This document shows, piece after piece, positions 48,041-57,028 of a DNA stretch of 64,000 bases; position 1 is the first letter of the stretch; each line of letters begins with the position of its first letter. Source of the stretch: Pelagibacteraceae bacterium (GTDB lineage: Bacteria; Pseudomonadota; Alphaproteobacteria; Pelagibacterales; Pelagibacteraceae); NCBI GenBank assembly GCA_008638205.1, contig VTPO01000007.1, forward strand, positions 1-64,000. Reading direction: 5' to 3'. Both the position numbers and the translations under genes were made by a program. A model generated the notes under the pieces. It worked only from the letters and a program-made list of their open reading frames with translations, searched no databases and had not been told where the DNA came from.

Positions 48041-49756
48041 ATGCTTAATCAAAATCAGCTTATAGATAAAATAAAAAGCTATAATTCGTTTGTAGATACT
48101 GACAAACTTAAGGATGCCTTTCTTTTTGCTGAACAGGCTCATATTACTCAAAAAAGAGATTCTGGAGAACCTTATATAAATCACCCATTGGAAGTTGCTA
48201 ATATTTTGGCAGAACTTAAATTAGATGGACCCACCATCACTACAGCTTTATTGCACGACACTATAGAGGATACCGGTACTACTTTTGATGAAGTTAAAAA
48301 GAAATTTGGTAATGAAATTGCTGAATTAGTGGAGGGTGTTACAAAATTATCTAGATTGGAAAATAAAAATAGGGAATTTACTTTAGCAGAAAATTTTAGG
48401 AAATTAATTTTAGCTACCTCAAAAGACATTAGAGTGTTGTTAGTTAAGTTGGCAGATCGTCTTCACAATATGAGAACTATAGATGCAGTCCTTTCTGAAG
48501 AAAAAAGAAATAGAATTGCTACAGAAACAATGGAAATTTATGCACCCTTAGCTAACCGTATAGGAATGCATAATGTTAGAGATGAACTAGAAGACTTGTC
48601 CTTTAAAGTTTTAAATTCTGAAGCAAGGACCTTAATTTTAGATCGTTTAGAAAATATTCTACCCAATACTCAAAAGCTTTTTTCTGAAATTTCTGAAGAA
48701 ATTAATCTTCTATTTAAAAAAAATCAAATTGAAGCAAAAATTACTGGAAGGGAAAAGTCATGTTTCTCCATATGGAAAAAAATACAATCTAAAAGAATTT
48801 CACTAGAGCAAATAACTGATATTGTGGGCTTCAGAATCATATTGGACAACGTAGACGACTGCTATAAGGCGCTTGGTATTTTTCACCAAAAATGGAAGAT
48901 GGTTCCAGGTAGATTTAAAGATTACATATCAACACCTAAGTCTAATAATTATGCCTCCTTGCACACGACAGTAATTGGTCCATCAAGCCAAAGGATAGAA
49001 ATACAGATAAGAACCTCTGAAATGCATGATTTTGCGGAAAGAGGTATTGCTTCTCATTGGATTTATAAAGTCAATGAAAAAGTAAGCGCAGACTCTTTAA
49101 AAAGTTACAACTGGCTAAAAGATTTGGTAGATCTTTTGGAAAGTGGGGAAAACCCCGAACATTATTTGGAGTACACAAAATTGCAACTTTTTCAAGATCA
49201 GGTTTTTTGCTTCACTCCTAAGGGTGCCGTTATAAGATTGCCATCCAACGCAACTGTCATAGACTTTGCGTATGCAGTACATTCAGACATTGGAGATAGC
49301 TGCATTGGGGTTAAAATTAATGGAAAAGAGTCTCCACTTCAAACTATCTTGAACAATGGAGATGAGGTAGAAATATTAAGATCTAAAAAAAAATCTCCTT
49401 CTTTGCACTGGGCTTCATTTGCCATTACTGGAAAGGCAAAAGCTTCCATAAAAAAATACTGGCACGATAAAATGCCAGCGAATAAAGAAACAAAGATTCA
49501 CAAATCAAGTATTTGGGTACTTTTAAGTCACAGAGCAGGTACTTTAGGAGAAATTTGTAGTTTAATAGGACAAAACAAGTGCAATATTTACAATATTGAA
49601 CTAGTTGATAAAAAAGAAGACTTCTTAAGCTTTATTTTTGATATTGAAATTAACAACTTAAAAGATTTTACAAATTTAATTTCTGAACTAAAAGCAAGAT
49701 CATTAAATTTTAAAATAATACGAAATAGAAAGGCAAGCCAATTAAATGTTAACTGA
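48041..49756 (+). CDS. rel: bifunctional (p)ppGpp synthetase/hydrolase, shortened Rel/SpoT
   Basis: Makes and degrades the alarmone (p)ppGpp. It has 571 residues, against about 700-780 in relatives. The hydrolase domain is intact (H48, HDTIED at 72-77, LADRLHNMRT at 137-145). The synthetase has RFKD (291-294), the RXKD form of bifunctional enzymes, and the STPKSNNYASLHTTVIG block. TGS spans about 386-447. After a short helical piece (SLHWASFAITGKAKASI) the protein passes within about 15 residues to a C-terminal ACT domain (490-565). The zinc-finger/conserved-cysteine region and most of the helical domain are therefore missing. The reading frame is unbroken. Confidence 0.95.
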   Translation: MLNQNQLIDKIKSYNSFVDTDKLKDAFLFAEQAHITQKRDSGEPYINHPLEVANILAELKLDGPTITTALLHDTIEDTGTTFDEVKKKFGNEIAELVEGVTKLSRLENKNREFTLAENFRKLILATSKDIRVLLVKLADRLHNMRTIDAVLSEEKRNRIATETMEIYAPLANRIGMHNVRDELEDLSFKVLNSEARTLILDRLENILPNTQKLFSEISEEINLLFKKNQIEAKITGREKSCFSIWKKIQSKRISLEQITDIVGFRIILDNVDDCYKALGIFHQKWKMVPGRFKDYISTPKSNNYASLHTTVIGPSSQRIEIQIRTSEMHDFAERGIASHWIYKVNEKVSADSLKSYNWLKDLVDLLESGENPEHYLEYTKLQLFQDQVFCFTPKGAVIRLPSNATVIDFAYAVHSDIGDSCIGVKINGKESPLQTILNNGDEVEILRSKKKSPSLHWASFAITGKAKASIKKYWHDKMPANKETKIHKSSIWVLLSHRAGTLGEICSLIGQNKCNIYNIELVDKKEDFLSFIFDIEINNLKDFTNLISELKARSLNFKIIRNRKASQLNVN

Positions 49757-50330
49757 CAATGAAACAAGAGATCTGTTAAAAGAAACCGAAGCATTGATGG
49801 AAGGGCATTTTATTTTATCGTCAGGTTTGCGAAGTGATAAGTATGTTCAATGTGCAAAATTATTAATGCATCCTCAAAAAGCAGAAACAATTTGCAGATC
49901 TTTGGCTGACAAAATTAAAAGTTCAAAAATTGTCTTTGATATAGTGGTATCTCCTGCAATAGGAGGAATTTTAGCTGGCTACGAAGTAGCAAGACATTTA
50001 GCTGTCCCAACCTTTTTTACTGAACGTGTTAATGGAAAATTTACTTTTAGAAGAGGATTTCAATTAGATAAATATAAAAATGTACTAATTGTTGAAGACG
50101 TAATTACTACAGGCAAATCTAGTTTAGAGTGTGCTGCAGTTATTCAAGAATTCGGCGGCAAGATAGCTGGTTACGCTTGTATTATTGACAGGTCTGGAGA
50201 TAAGTTGTTAATAAAAGATAAAATAATTTCTCAAATTAAGTTAGAGATACCATCTTTTTCTGCAGATAATGTGCCTGATAGATTAAAAAATATAAAACCC
50301 ATCAAGCCAGGTAGTAGAGAAATATTATAA
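49746..50330 (+). CDS. pyrE: orotate phosphoribosyltransferase
   Basis: Converts orotate and PRPP to OMP in pyrimidine synthesis. It has 194 residues, of the alphaproteobacterial type: EGHFILSSGLRSDKYVQCAK near the N-terminus, and the PRPP loop VLIVEDVITTGKSS near residue 120. The start lies 11 nt inside rel. The rel-pyrE-pdxJ-acpS order is conserved among alphaproteobacteria. Confidence 0.95.
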   Translation: MLTDNETRDLLKETEALMEGHFILSSGLRSDKYVQCAKLLMHPQKAETICRSLADKIKSSKIVFDIVVSPAIGGILAGYEVARHLAVPTFFTERVNGKFTFRRGFQLDKYKNVLIVEDVITTGKSSLECAAVIQEFGGKIAGYACIIDRSGDKLLIKDKIISQIKLEIPSFSADNVPDRLKNIKPIKPGSREIL

Positions 50331-51065
50331 ATGAAATCTAAGTATAAGCTTGGTGTTAATATTGACCATGTTGCGACCTTAAGAAATGCAAGAGGTGAAA
50401 ATTTTCCTTCTGTATTGTTAGCAGCTAACAATGCTATTAATGCAGGAGCAGATTCTATCACGGTTCATTTAAGAGAGGATCAAAGACACATAAAACCTGC
50501 TGATGTTATTGATCTTAAAAAAAATATTAAAAAACCACTTAATCTAGAAATGGCACTAACTAAAGAAATGCTTTCTTTTGCGATAAAAACAAAACCAAAG
50601 TATGTTTGTTTTGTTCCTGAAAAAAGAAATGAACTTACAACAGAAGGAGGGTTAAATCTCTTTTACAATGTTTATTTTCTATCAAAAGCTATTAAAAAAT
50701 TAAAAAAAAACAATATTAAAGTATCTTTATTTATAGACCCTAAAATCAAAAATGTAGAACAAGCTCTCAAATTAAATGCAGACAATATAGAATTGCATAC
50801 GGGAACTTTTTGCAATTTACTAAATAACAAAAATAAAAAAAAGATAAATTTAGAATTTGAAAGAATAAAAAAAACTGCTGTATTTGCTAAAAAAAATAAT
50901 TTAGGTGTTCATTGTGGGCACGGTCTCAATTACTTATCAGCAAAAAAGTTAAAAAAAATTAAAGAAATTTTGGAATTTAATATTGGCCATTTTATTATTT
51001 CTGATTCTATTTTTTTTGGATTAACAAGAGTTATTAAAAATTTTACTAAAATTATTAAAAATTAA
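50331..51065 (+). CDS. pdxJ: pyridoxine 5'-phosphate synthase
   Basis: Last ring-closing enzyme of DXP-dependent vitamin B6 synthesis. It has 244 residues: LGVNIDHVATLRNARG at the start, ADSITVHLREDQRHI, LFIDPK, and the phosphate-binding end HCGHGLNY. It abuts both pyrE and acpS without spacing. pdxA is not in this window. Confidence 0.96.
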   Translation: MKSKYKLGVNIDHVATLRNARGENFPSVLLAANNAINAGADSITVHLREDQRHIKPADVIDLKKNIKKPLNLEMALTKEMLSFAIKTKPKYVCFVPEKRNELTTEGGLNLFYNVYFLSKAIKKLKKNNIKVSLFIDPKIKNVEQALKLNADNIELHTGTFCNLLNNKNKKKINLEFERIKKTAVFAKKNNLGVHCGHGLNYLSAKKLKKIKEILEFNIGHFIISDSIFFGLTRVIKNFTKIIKN

Positions 51066-51434
51066 ATGAAAATTTTAGGTGTGGGAACTGATATTGTAAA
51101 TGTAAAAAGAATTGAAAGGATTGTTAAGAAAAATAAAAATTCTTTTTTAAGAAAAATTTTTACAGACAGGGAAATAAAAAAAATTCTTAGCTACAAAGTA
51201 GGCAAGGCATCAAAAATAGCATCTAGATTTGCAGCCAAAGAAGCTTTATCCAAAGCTTTGGCGACAGGCATTGGTACTAATGTCTCCTTTTTGGATATAG
51301 AGGTTTTAAACAAGCCTTCTGGGGCGCCTTATTTTAACATTCTAAAAAAGAGTTTAAAAAAAACTACTTTCGAATTGAGCTTGTCAGATGACTATCCATG
51401 GGCATTGGCTTTTGTTATAGCAATCAAGAAATGA
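51066..51434 (+). CDS. acpS: holo-[acyl-carrier-protein] synthase
   Basis: Transfers the 4'-phosphopantetheine arm of CoA to acyl carrier protein. It has 122 residues with the two family motifs: GVGTDIVNVKRIERI (Mg-binding Asp) and SRFAAKEALSKALATG. Normal length. Its stop overlaps the lepB ATG by 4 nt. Confidence 0.96.
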   Translation: MKILGVGTDIVNVKRIERIVKKNKNSFLRKIFTDREIKKILSYKVGKASKIASRFAAKEALSKALATGIGTNVSFLDIEVLNKPSGAPYFNILKKSLKKTTFELSLSDDYPWALAFVIAIKK

Positions 51435-52159
51435 ATAAAAAAGAAATAATTGATAATATTAAAACTATTTTTGTAGCTTTAATTCTTGCAGTAATCATTA
51501 GGTCATTTCTATTACAGCCCTTCTTTATTCCCTCATCCTCTATGGAAAAAACTTTACTAGTAGGTGATAGGCTGTTTGTTACAAAATTTTCCTATGGATA
51601 TAGCAGACATTCTCTGCCTTTTAGTCCAAAAATATTTTCTAATAGAATTTTTTTTACATCACCAGAGCGTGGTGACATTATAGTTTTTAAGACTCCTGCA
51701 GATAATAGAACAGATTATATCAAAAGATTAATAGGATTACCGGGTGATACTGTACAATTAATAGATGGAAATTTATTTATTAATCAAAAAAAAATTAATA
51801 AAAAATTTATAGAAACAACTTCGGTATATTGCGGGGATCAAAAATTCACTGTTGGTGAGTTTAAAGAGTCTGTTTCAACCGATGTTAGTTATAGTATTTT
51901 TTATAGCACCAAGAATTCAATGACCAATACTGATTTGTACAAAATACCTAGGGATCACTATTTTTTCATGGGTGACAATCGTGATTGTTCAAAAGATAGT
52001 CGCTTCCTATCTAGTGTGGGCTATGTCCATAAAGATAATTTAGTTGGAAAAGCACAATTTTTATTTTTTTCTAATGACAGTGAAATAGGAAATTTATTCA
52101 CACCGTGGTTTTGGCATAAATCAATTAGATTTGAAAGATTTTTTAAAAAATTAAATTAA
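51431..52159 (+). CDS. lepB: signal peptidase I
   Basis: Cleaves signal peptides of exported proteins at the outer face of the inner membrane. It has 242 residues from the ATG at 51431; an in-frame ATG 33 nt earlier exists, but 51431 overlaps acpS in the standard ATGA manner and leads straight into the membrane anchor (about 12-28). Catalytic Ser37 in IPSSSMEKTLLVGD and Lys98 in DYIKRLIGLPGD, then FMGDNRDCSKDSR. lepB-rnc-era follows the conserved order. Confidence 0.95.
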   Translation: MNKKEIIDNIKTIFVALILAVIIRSFLLQPFFIPSSSMEKTLLVGDRLFVTKFSYGYSRHSLPFSPKIFSNRIFFTSPERGDIIVFKTPADNRTDYIKRLIGLPGDTVQLIDGNLFINQKKINKKFIETTSVYCGDQKFTVGEFKESVSTDVSYSIFYSTKNSMTNTDLYKIPRDHYFFMGDNRDCSKDSRFLSSVGYVHKDNLVGKAQFLFFSNDSEIGNLFTPWFWHKSIRFERFFKKLN

Positions 52160-52833
52160 TGGATAAAAACTATTTAACGAAAGTAGAAAAAATTTTAAAC
52201 ATAAAATTTAAAAACAAAAATTTTTTAGAAAAGGCCCTAACTCACAAAAGTATTACCAAAATATCCGTTTCTAACAATGAACGATTAGAGTTTATAGGCG
52301 ACCGTGTATTAGGTTTGGTAATAGCCACAAAATTATCAACTTTATATCCAGAAGATGTAGAAGGATCTTTAGATAAAAAGTTAGCATCATTAGTCAATAA
52401 AGAGACTTGTTCACAAATAATAGAAAAATTAAATTTAGGGAAATATATTTTGCTTAGCTCCTCTCAACAAAAAAATAAAATTGGTCACAAAAAAATATAC
52501 GGAGACTTGTGTGAAAGCCTAATAGGTGCTGTTTATTTAGATAAGGGATTTTCCGAAGCTAATAAGTTCGTTTTATCTCTGTGGAAGGAAAATTTAAAAA
52601 GATCTACTATTGTTGAGGTTGATTCAAAAACTCAACTACAAGAATATTCTTTAAAGTTTTTCAAGGCGTTACCCGTTTATAAAAACCTATCCAACAAAGG
52701 ACCCTCGCACAACCCTTCCTTTAGAATTTCAGTTAAAATAACTAATAGTAAATTATGTATAGGAGAGGGAACCTCTAAAAAAAAGGCTGAACAGTTAGCT
52801 GCTTCCAAATTGTTAAAAACTTTAAATTTATGA
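52159..52833 (+). CDS. rnc: ribonuclease III
   Basis: Cuts double-stranded RNA in rRNA and mRNA processing. It has 224 residues: catalytic signature NERLEFIGDRVLGLVIA near residue 37, second acidic cluster YGDLCESLIGAVYLD, then a C-terminal dsRNA-binding domain (about 155-223, with KTQLQEYS and GEGTSKKKAEQLAASKLL). It overlaps lepB by one base and era by 4 nt. Confidence 0.97.
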   Translation: MDKNYLTKVEKILNIKFKNKNFLEKALTHKSITKISVSNNERLEFIGDRVLGLVIATKLSTLYPEDVEGSLDKKLASLVNKETCSQIIEKLNLGKYILLSSSQQKNKIGHKKIYGDLCESLIGAVYLDKGFSEANKFVLSLWKENLKRSTIVEVDSKTQLQEYSLKFFKALPVYKNLSNKGPSHNPSFRISVKITNSKLCIGEGTSKKKAEQLAASKLLKTLNL

Positions 52834-53657
52834 TTAAAAAATCTGGTTTCGTTGCAATTTCAGGGCCGACGAATTCTGGGAAATCTACTTTATTGAACTC
52901 TATTTTTGAAAAAAAAGTTTCAATTGTCTCTCATAAAGTCCAAACTACATTAAAGTCTTTGGATGCTGTAAAAAATTACGGAGATACTCAAATTGTATTT
53001 ATAGACACTCCCGGATATTACCAAAAAAAAAATGATGCAAATTTTATAAAAGATGTTCTTTCTAGTATAGAACGCTCAGATCTTTTGCTGATCATTTTGG
53101 ACATTACTTCTAGATTTGAGTATTTGGAACAAATTGAAAAAATAGTGAAGAATTATAAAAAGAAAAAATTTTTAATTATCAATAAGATTGATCTTGTAAA
53201 CAATGAGTATGTCTTAGAAAAGTTATCTACAATAAGTTTTATTAAAAATTTTGACGAAGTCTTTTATTTGTCTGCTTTAAAAAATAAAAATATTAAAAAG
53301 CTTTTGGACCATGTGTCTAAATCATTACCAACTCAAGAATGGATTTATAAAAAAAACAATTCAACAAATATTTCAAAAGAAAGCTTCTTGGCAGAAATTA
53401 CCAGAGAAGGTATTTTGAAGTACCTTAATCAGGAAATTCCCTACCAGGTTAGCATAGAGACAGAGAAATTAGTAAAATCTCAAAATTATACTATTCATCA
53501 AAAGATTATAGTTTCTACAATCAGTCATAAAAAAATAATTCTAGGCAAAAATGGTAGTGCAATAAAATCTATTGGTGTATATGCCAGGATTGAGATGGAA
53601 AAGGTATTAAAGGCTAAATGTAATTTATTTTTAAAAGTAGTACTTAAAAAAAGATAA
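52830..53657 (+). CDS. era: GTPase Era
   Basis: Essential GTPase that binds the 3' end of 16S rRNA during 30S maturation. It has 275 residues: G1 GPTNSGKSTL, G3 DTPGYYQ, G4 NKIDL, then a C-terminal KH domain with LGKNGSAIKSIG (about 228-240). The slightly unusual G1 loop retains the GKST core. It overlaps rnc (4 nt) and recO (1 nt). Confidence 0.96.
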   Translation: MIKKSGFVAISGPTNSGKSTLLNSIFEKKVSIVSHKVQTTLKSLDAVKNYGDTQIVFIDTPGYYQKKNDANFIKDVLSSIERSDLLLIILDITSRFEYLEQIEKIVKNYKKKKFLIINKIDLVNNEYVLEKLSTISFIKNFDEVFYLSALKNKNIKKLLDHVSKSLPTQEWIYKKNNSTNISKESFLAEITREGILKYLNQEIPYQVSIETEKLVKSQNYTIHQKIIVSTISHKKIILGKNGSAIKSIGVYARIEMEKVLKAKCNLFLKVVLKKR

Positions 53658-54343
53658 TGAACTGGAAAGACATCGGTTACCTATTAAAAATATCTAATTA
53701 CTCAGAAAATTCCTCAATCGCAACTTTTGTCACCTGTGAGCATGGACTTCACAAAGGGGTTATATATGGAGCCACATCCAAAAAGAAAAAAAACTATCTA
53801 CAAATAGGAAATAAGTTTTCCTTAAACTGGAAGTCAAAATCAGAAGATGCTCTTGGATATTATGACTTAGAGCTAAAAAATGCTGTTACAGCTAAATTTT
53901 TTGACGAGCCAATAAAGTTGAGTTTCATACAATCTCTTTCGGAGCTTTGTTGCAAAACTCTTGCTGAGCGGTATGATTATTCTGAATTATTTGATTATAC
54001 AGATTTCTTTATTAATAACATTTCAAAGGCTAACGCGTTAAAATTATATATTTTGTGGGAAAGGGAGTTGCTAACAGCAATTGGTTTCGAACTAAATCCT
54101 GATAATAAAAATTTTAATTTCTACAAAAATAACTTGTCACAATGGATTTTAGAAATTGATAAAAGAAAGTTTTTATATCCTAACTTTTTAATTGACAGCA
54201 ATAGTGTTTGTGAAGATACAGATCTCTATGAGGGCTTGGTAATTAATAAATTTATTCTTAAACGTTTTGTATTTGAGCCAAACAAAATACGTTTTCCTGA
54301 AGTGAGAGAAAGAATTGAAAAAAAATTAAATGAAAAAAAATAA
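53657..54343 (+). CDS. recO: DNA repair protein RecO
   Basis: Loads RecA on SSB-covered single-stranded DNA with RecR. It has 228 residues. The N-terminal OB fold (DIGYLLKISNYSENSSIATF and HKGVIYGATSKKKKN) and the helical C-terminal part with LSELCCKTLAERYDYSELF match RecO. The usual C-terminal zinc cysteines are not seen, as in many Gram-negative RecO. Position between era and parC is typical for alphaproteobacteria. It overlaps parC by 14 nt. Confidence 0.9.
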   Translation: MNWKDIGYLLKISNYSENSSIATFVTCEHGLHKGVIYGATSKKKKNYLQIGNKFSLNWKSKSEDALGYYDLELKNAVTAKFFDEPIKLSFIQSLSELCCKTLAERYDYSELFDYTDFFINNISKANALKLYILWERELLTAIGFELNPDNKNFNFYKNNLSQWILEIDKRKFLYPNFLIDSNSVCEDTDLYEGLVINKFILKRFVFEPNKIRFPEVRERIEKKLNEKK

Positions 54344-56588
54344 AGACAATATAACAGAAGAACAGTTAAAAAATCAGTTTGCAAAAAAGTATCTTGCATA
54401 TGCCCTATCTACAATTACTCAAAGAGCTCTTCCTGATGTTCGTGATGGCCTTAAACCTGTTCACAGAAGACTGATTTATGCAATGCACTTATTGGATTTA
54501 ACTTCCAAATCTAGTTTTAAGAAATCTGCTAGAGTAGTAGGGGACGTCATTGGAAAATTTCATCCTCATGGAGACCAGTCGGTTTATGATGCTCTTGTAA
54601 GATTGGCTCAAGACTTTTCTACTAAATATCCTCTTATAAACGGGCAGGGTAATTTTGGTAATATCGATGGCGATAATGCTGCTGCAATGAGATACACAGA
54701 GACTAAATTAACCGAAGTATCTGAATTTTTGCTGAAAGATATAGGATCTGAAACCGTTAATTTTAGAAAAACGTATGACGGTGAATTAAGCGAACCAACA
54801 GTTTTACCTGCAGCATTCCCTAACTTATTAGCAAATGGATCGTCAGGAATTGCCGTAGGAATGGCCACAAACATACCCCCACACAACCTTGAAGAAATAT
54901 GTTCTGCAATTATTCACTTAAATAACCATAGAGACTGTTCTATCCGTGATTTGCTAAAAATACTAAAGGGTCCAGATTTTCCGACAGGAGGTATATTGAA
55001 TTTAGATCAAAAAGAAATGATCAAAACTTACACAACAGGACGAGGTTTTTTTGAGTTAAGAGCAAAATATAAAGTGGAAGACCTAAGCAAAGGTCAATAT
55101 CAAATATCGATTAGTCAGATTCCATACCAGGTAAACAAATCCAAACTTATAGAAAAAATTGCAGATCTAATAATCAATAAAAAAAACAAATTAATAGATA
55201 ATGTAATAGATGAATCTGATGAGAATATCAGAGTTGTAATACGACCAAAAAATAGAAATATAGATCCCGTTGTTTTAATGAATAGTCTTTATCAGCAAAC
55301 TGACCTTGAGATAAAATTTTTTCTTAATATGAACGTCCTGAATCACAAATTGGAACCGAAGGTCATGTCAATTAAAGAAATACTTTATAGTTTTTTAAAA
55401 CACAGATATATGATTTTGGAAAAAAAATCAAAATTTGCATTAAATAAAATCAACATAAGGCTAGAAATTCTCAAAGGTTTTTTAATAGCATTTAAGAATC
55501 TTAATAGCATTATTAAAATTATTCGAAATTCCAACAATCCAAAAACTGAACTTGTAAAGAAATATAGATTTACAGAAAATCAAGTTAATGCAATTTTAGA
55601 TATGAAATTAAGAAGCTTAAGAAAAATTGAAGAAAAAGAAATTAAAGAAGAAAATAGCAAGCTTCTTAATAAAAAAAAATTGTTAATGAAATTATTATCA
55701 TCCAAATCTCTTCAAAAAAAAGAAATCAATAAAGAAATGGAGGATTTAATACTTCAATTTGGAAATAATTCAGCATATGGCTTGAGAAAAACTGTTATTG
55801 AAAAGTTTAATAGAATAGAATCTTCAGAATTAGATGAGGAATTAAAGTCAACCGATCCTATAACAGCAATTTTGTTAAAAACTGGATTTTTAAAAGCAAA
55901 AATTGGTTACTCAGTTTGCAAAACCAATGCGGATTTTTCTGAAAATGAGCACTTGTATGTTAATGGAAGAAAATCAGATAAATTTATATTTCTGTCTTCT
56001 TTTGGAAAATCATACACGTTAGATGGTGAGAATTTAGTTTTTGGTTCTCAAAAAGGTAAACCTTTTTCTTCTTACTTTTCTCTCAAAGAAAATGAAGAAA
56101 TTGTTGATTCTTTCTTGTACAAAAATAATCAAAAAATTTTACTATGTTCAAGCAATGGCTATGGCTTCTTTATCAATTCTGACAATTTAATATCTAATAA
56201 AAAAAGTGGTAAAAAAGTATTTAATATTAAGAAAAATGATTTTTTGCATTCTTCTGTCCAAATACACAAAGACCAAAAATATATTTTCCTATTAACTGAA
56301 AACAAAAAAGAAAATAGAGCTTCAGTTATCAGCATGAAGGATATTCCTACACAAGAAAAAGGGGCAGGTATTATTCTTTTTAAAGGAAAAAAAGGCAGTT
56401 TATTTGCTGTATCTACCGTGAGTGCAAAATTCGAAATGCTTGATAATTATTCAACACCAGTAAAAAAATTACTGAATTTAAAAAAGTTTTTAATGCCACG
56501 GACAAAAAATGGTAAAATTATTAAGTATAATTTATTTTTTTCTAGCTTATTTAGAGGTTATGAAAATAACTTTAAATTAATATCATGA
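54330..56588 (+). CDS. parC: DNA topoisomerase IV subunit A
   Basis: Breakage-reunion subunit of topoisomerase IV, which decatenates daughter chromosomes. It has 752 residues: ALSTITQRALPDVRDGLKPV, IGKFHPHGDQSVYDALVRLA, and the catalytic tyrosine in NAAAMRYTET (about 128). The C-terminal beta-propeller (about 500-750) is divergent and lacks the GyrA box, which supports ParC over GyrA, as does the recO-parC context. parE is not in this window. It overlaps the next gene by 4 nt. Confidence 0.93.
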   Translation: MKKNKDNITEEQLKNQFAKKYLAYALSTITQRALPDVRDGLKPVHRRLIYAMHLLDLTSKSSFKKSARVVGDVIGKFHPHGDQSVYDALVRLAQDFSTKYPLINGQGNFGNIDGDNAAAMRYTETKLTEVSEFLLKDIGSETVNFRKTYDGELSEPTVLPAAFPNLLANGSSGIAVGMATNIPPHNLEEICSAIIHLNNHRDCSIRDLLKILKGPDFPTGGILNLDQKEMIKTYTTGRGFFELRAKYKVEDLSKGQYQISISQIPYQVNKSKLIEKIADLIINKKNKLIDNVIDESDENIRVVIRPKNRNIDPVVLMNSLYQQTDLEIKFFLNMNVLNHKLEPKVMSIKEILYSFLKHRYMILEKKSKFALNKINIRLEILKGFLIAFKNLNSIIKIIRNSNNPKTELVKKYRFTENQVNAILDMKLRSLRKIEEKEIKEENSKLLNKKKLLMKLLSSKSLQKKEINKEMEDLILQFGNNSAYGLRKTVIEKFNRIESSELDEELKSTDPITAILLKTGFLKAKIGYSVCKTNADFSENEHLYVNGRKSDKFIFLSSFGKSYTLDGENLVFGSQKGKPFSSYFSLKENEEIVDSFLYKNNQKILLCSSNGYGFFINSDNLISNKKSGKKVFNIKKNDFLHSSVQIHKDQKYIFLLTENKKENRASVISMKDIPTQEKGAGIILFKGKKGSLFAVSTVSAKFEMLDNYSTPVKKLLNLKKFLMPRTKNGKIIKYNLFFSSLFRGYENNFKLIS

Positions 56589-57028
56589 ACAAGCAAAAAT
56601 TAAGAAAATGTCTCTCTCTGTTTGCAACAGGTGTAACATCCATAGTTTCTTTTAAAAAATTAACCTACACAGGTATTACAGTTAACTCTTTCAGTTCCGT
56701 TTCTTTGAATCCACCCCTAGTTATGTGGTGTATTGATAAAAAGTCATCATCATTAAAATCATTTCTTTCTTTAAAAAATAATTATAAAATAATTTTTTTA
56801 GCAAATAGTCAGAAGGCAATTTCTAATAAACTAGCAGGATCAGACAATATTTTTGATAAAGTATTTTGTGATAAAATTGTAAAAAAATCCTTAGGATATC
56901 TCGACTGCGCTATATTTAAAAAATATGATGCAGGAGATCACTATATTATTGTTCATAGAGTTTTGAAATTTAAAACTTTTACCAAAAAAAAACCTTTAGT
57001 GTTCTTTGACAGCAAATATAAAAATTAA
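56585..57028 (+). CDS. flavin reductase-like, FMN-binding split-barrel protein
   Basis: Member of the flavin reductase/DIM6 family, 147 residues. Seen: CLSLFATGVTSI, TGITVNSFSSVSLNPPLVMWC with the flavin-contacting Ser, and AIFKKYDAGDHYIIVHRV. The protein is a little short but covers the whole split-barrel domain. Such proteins often supply reduced flavin to a monooxygenase; no such partner is adjacent, so the physiological role is not assigned. It overlaps parC by 4 nt and convergent hemB by 4 nt. Confidence 0.85.
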   Translation: MNKQKLRKCLSLFATGVTSIVSFKKLTYTGITVNSFSSVSLNPPLVMWCIDKKSSSLKSFLSLKNNYKIIFLANSQKAISNKLAGSDNIFDKVFCDKIVKKSLGYLDCAIFKKYDAGDHYIIVHRVLKFKTFTKKKPLVFFDSKYKN

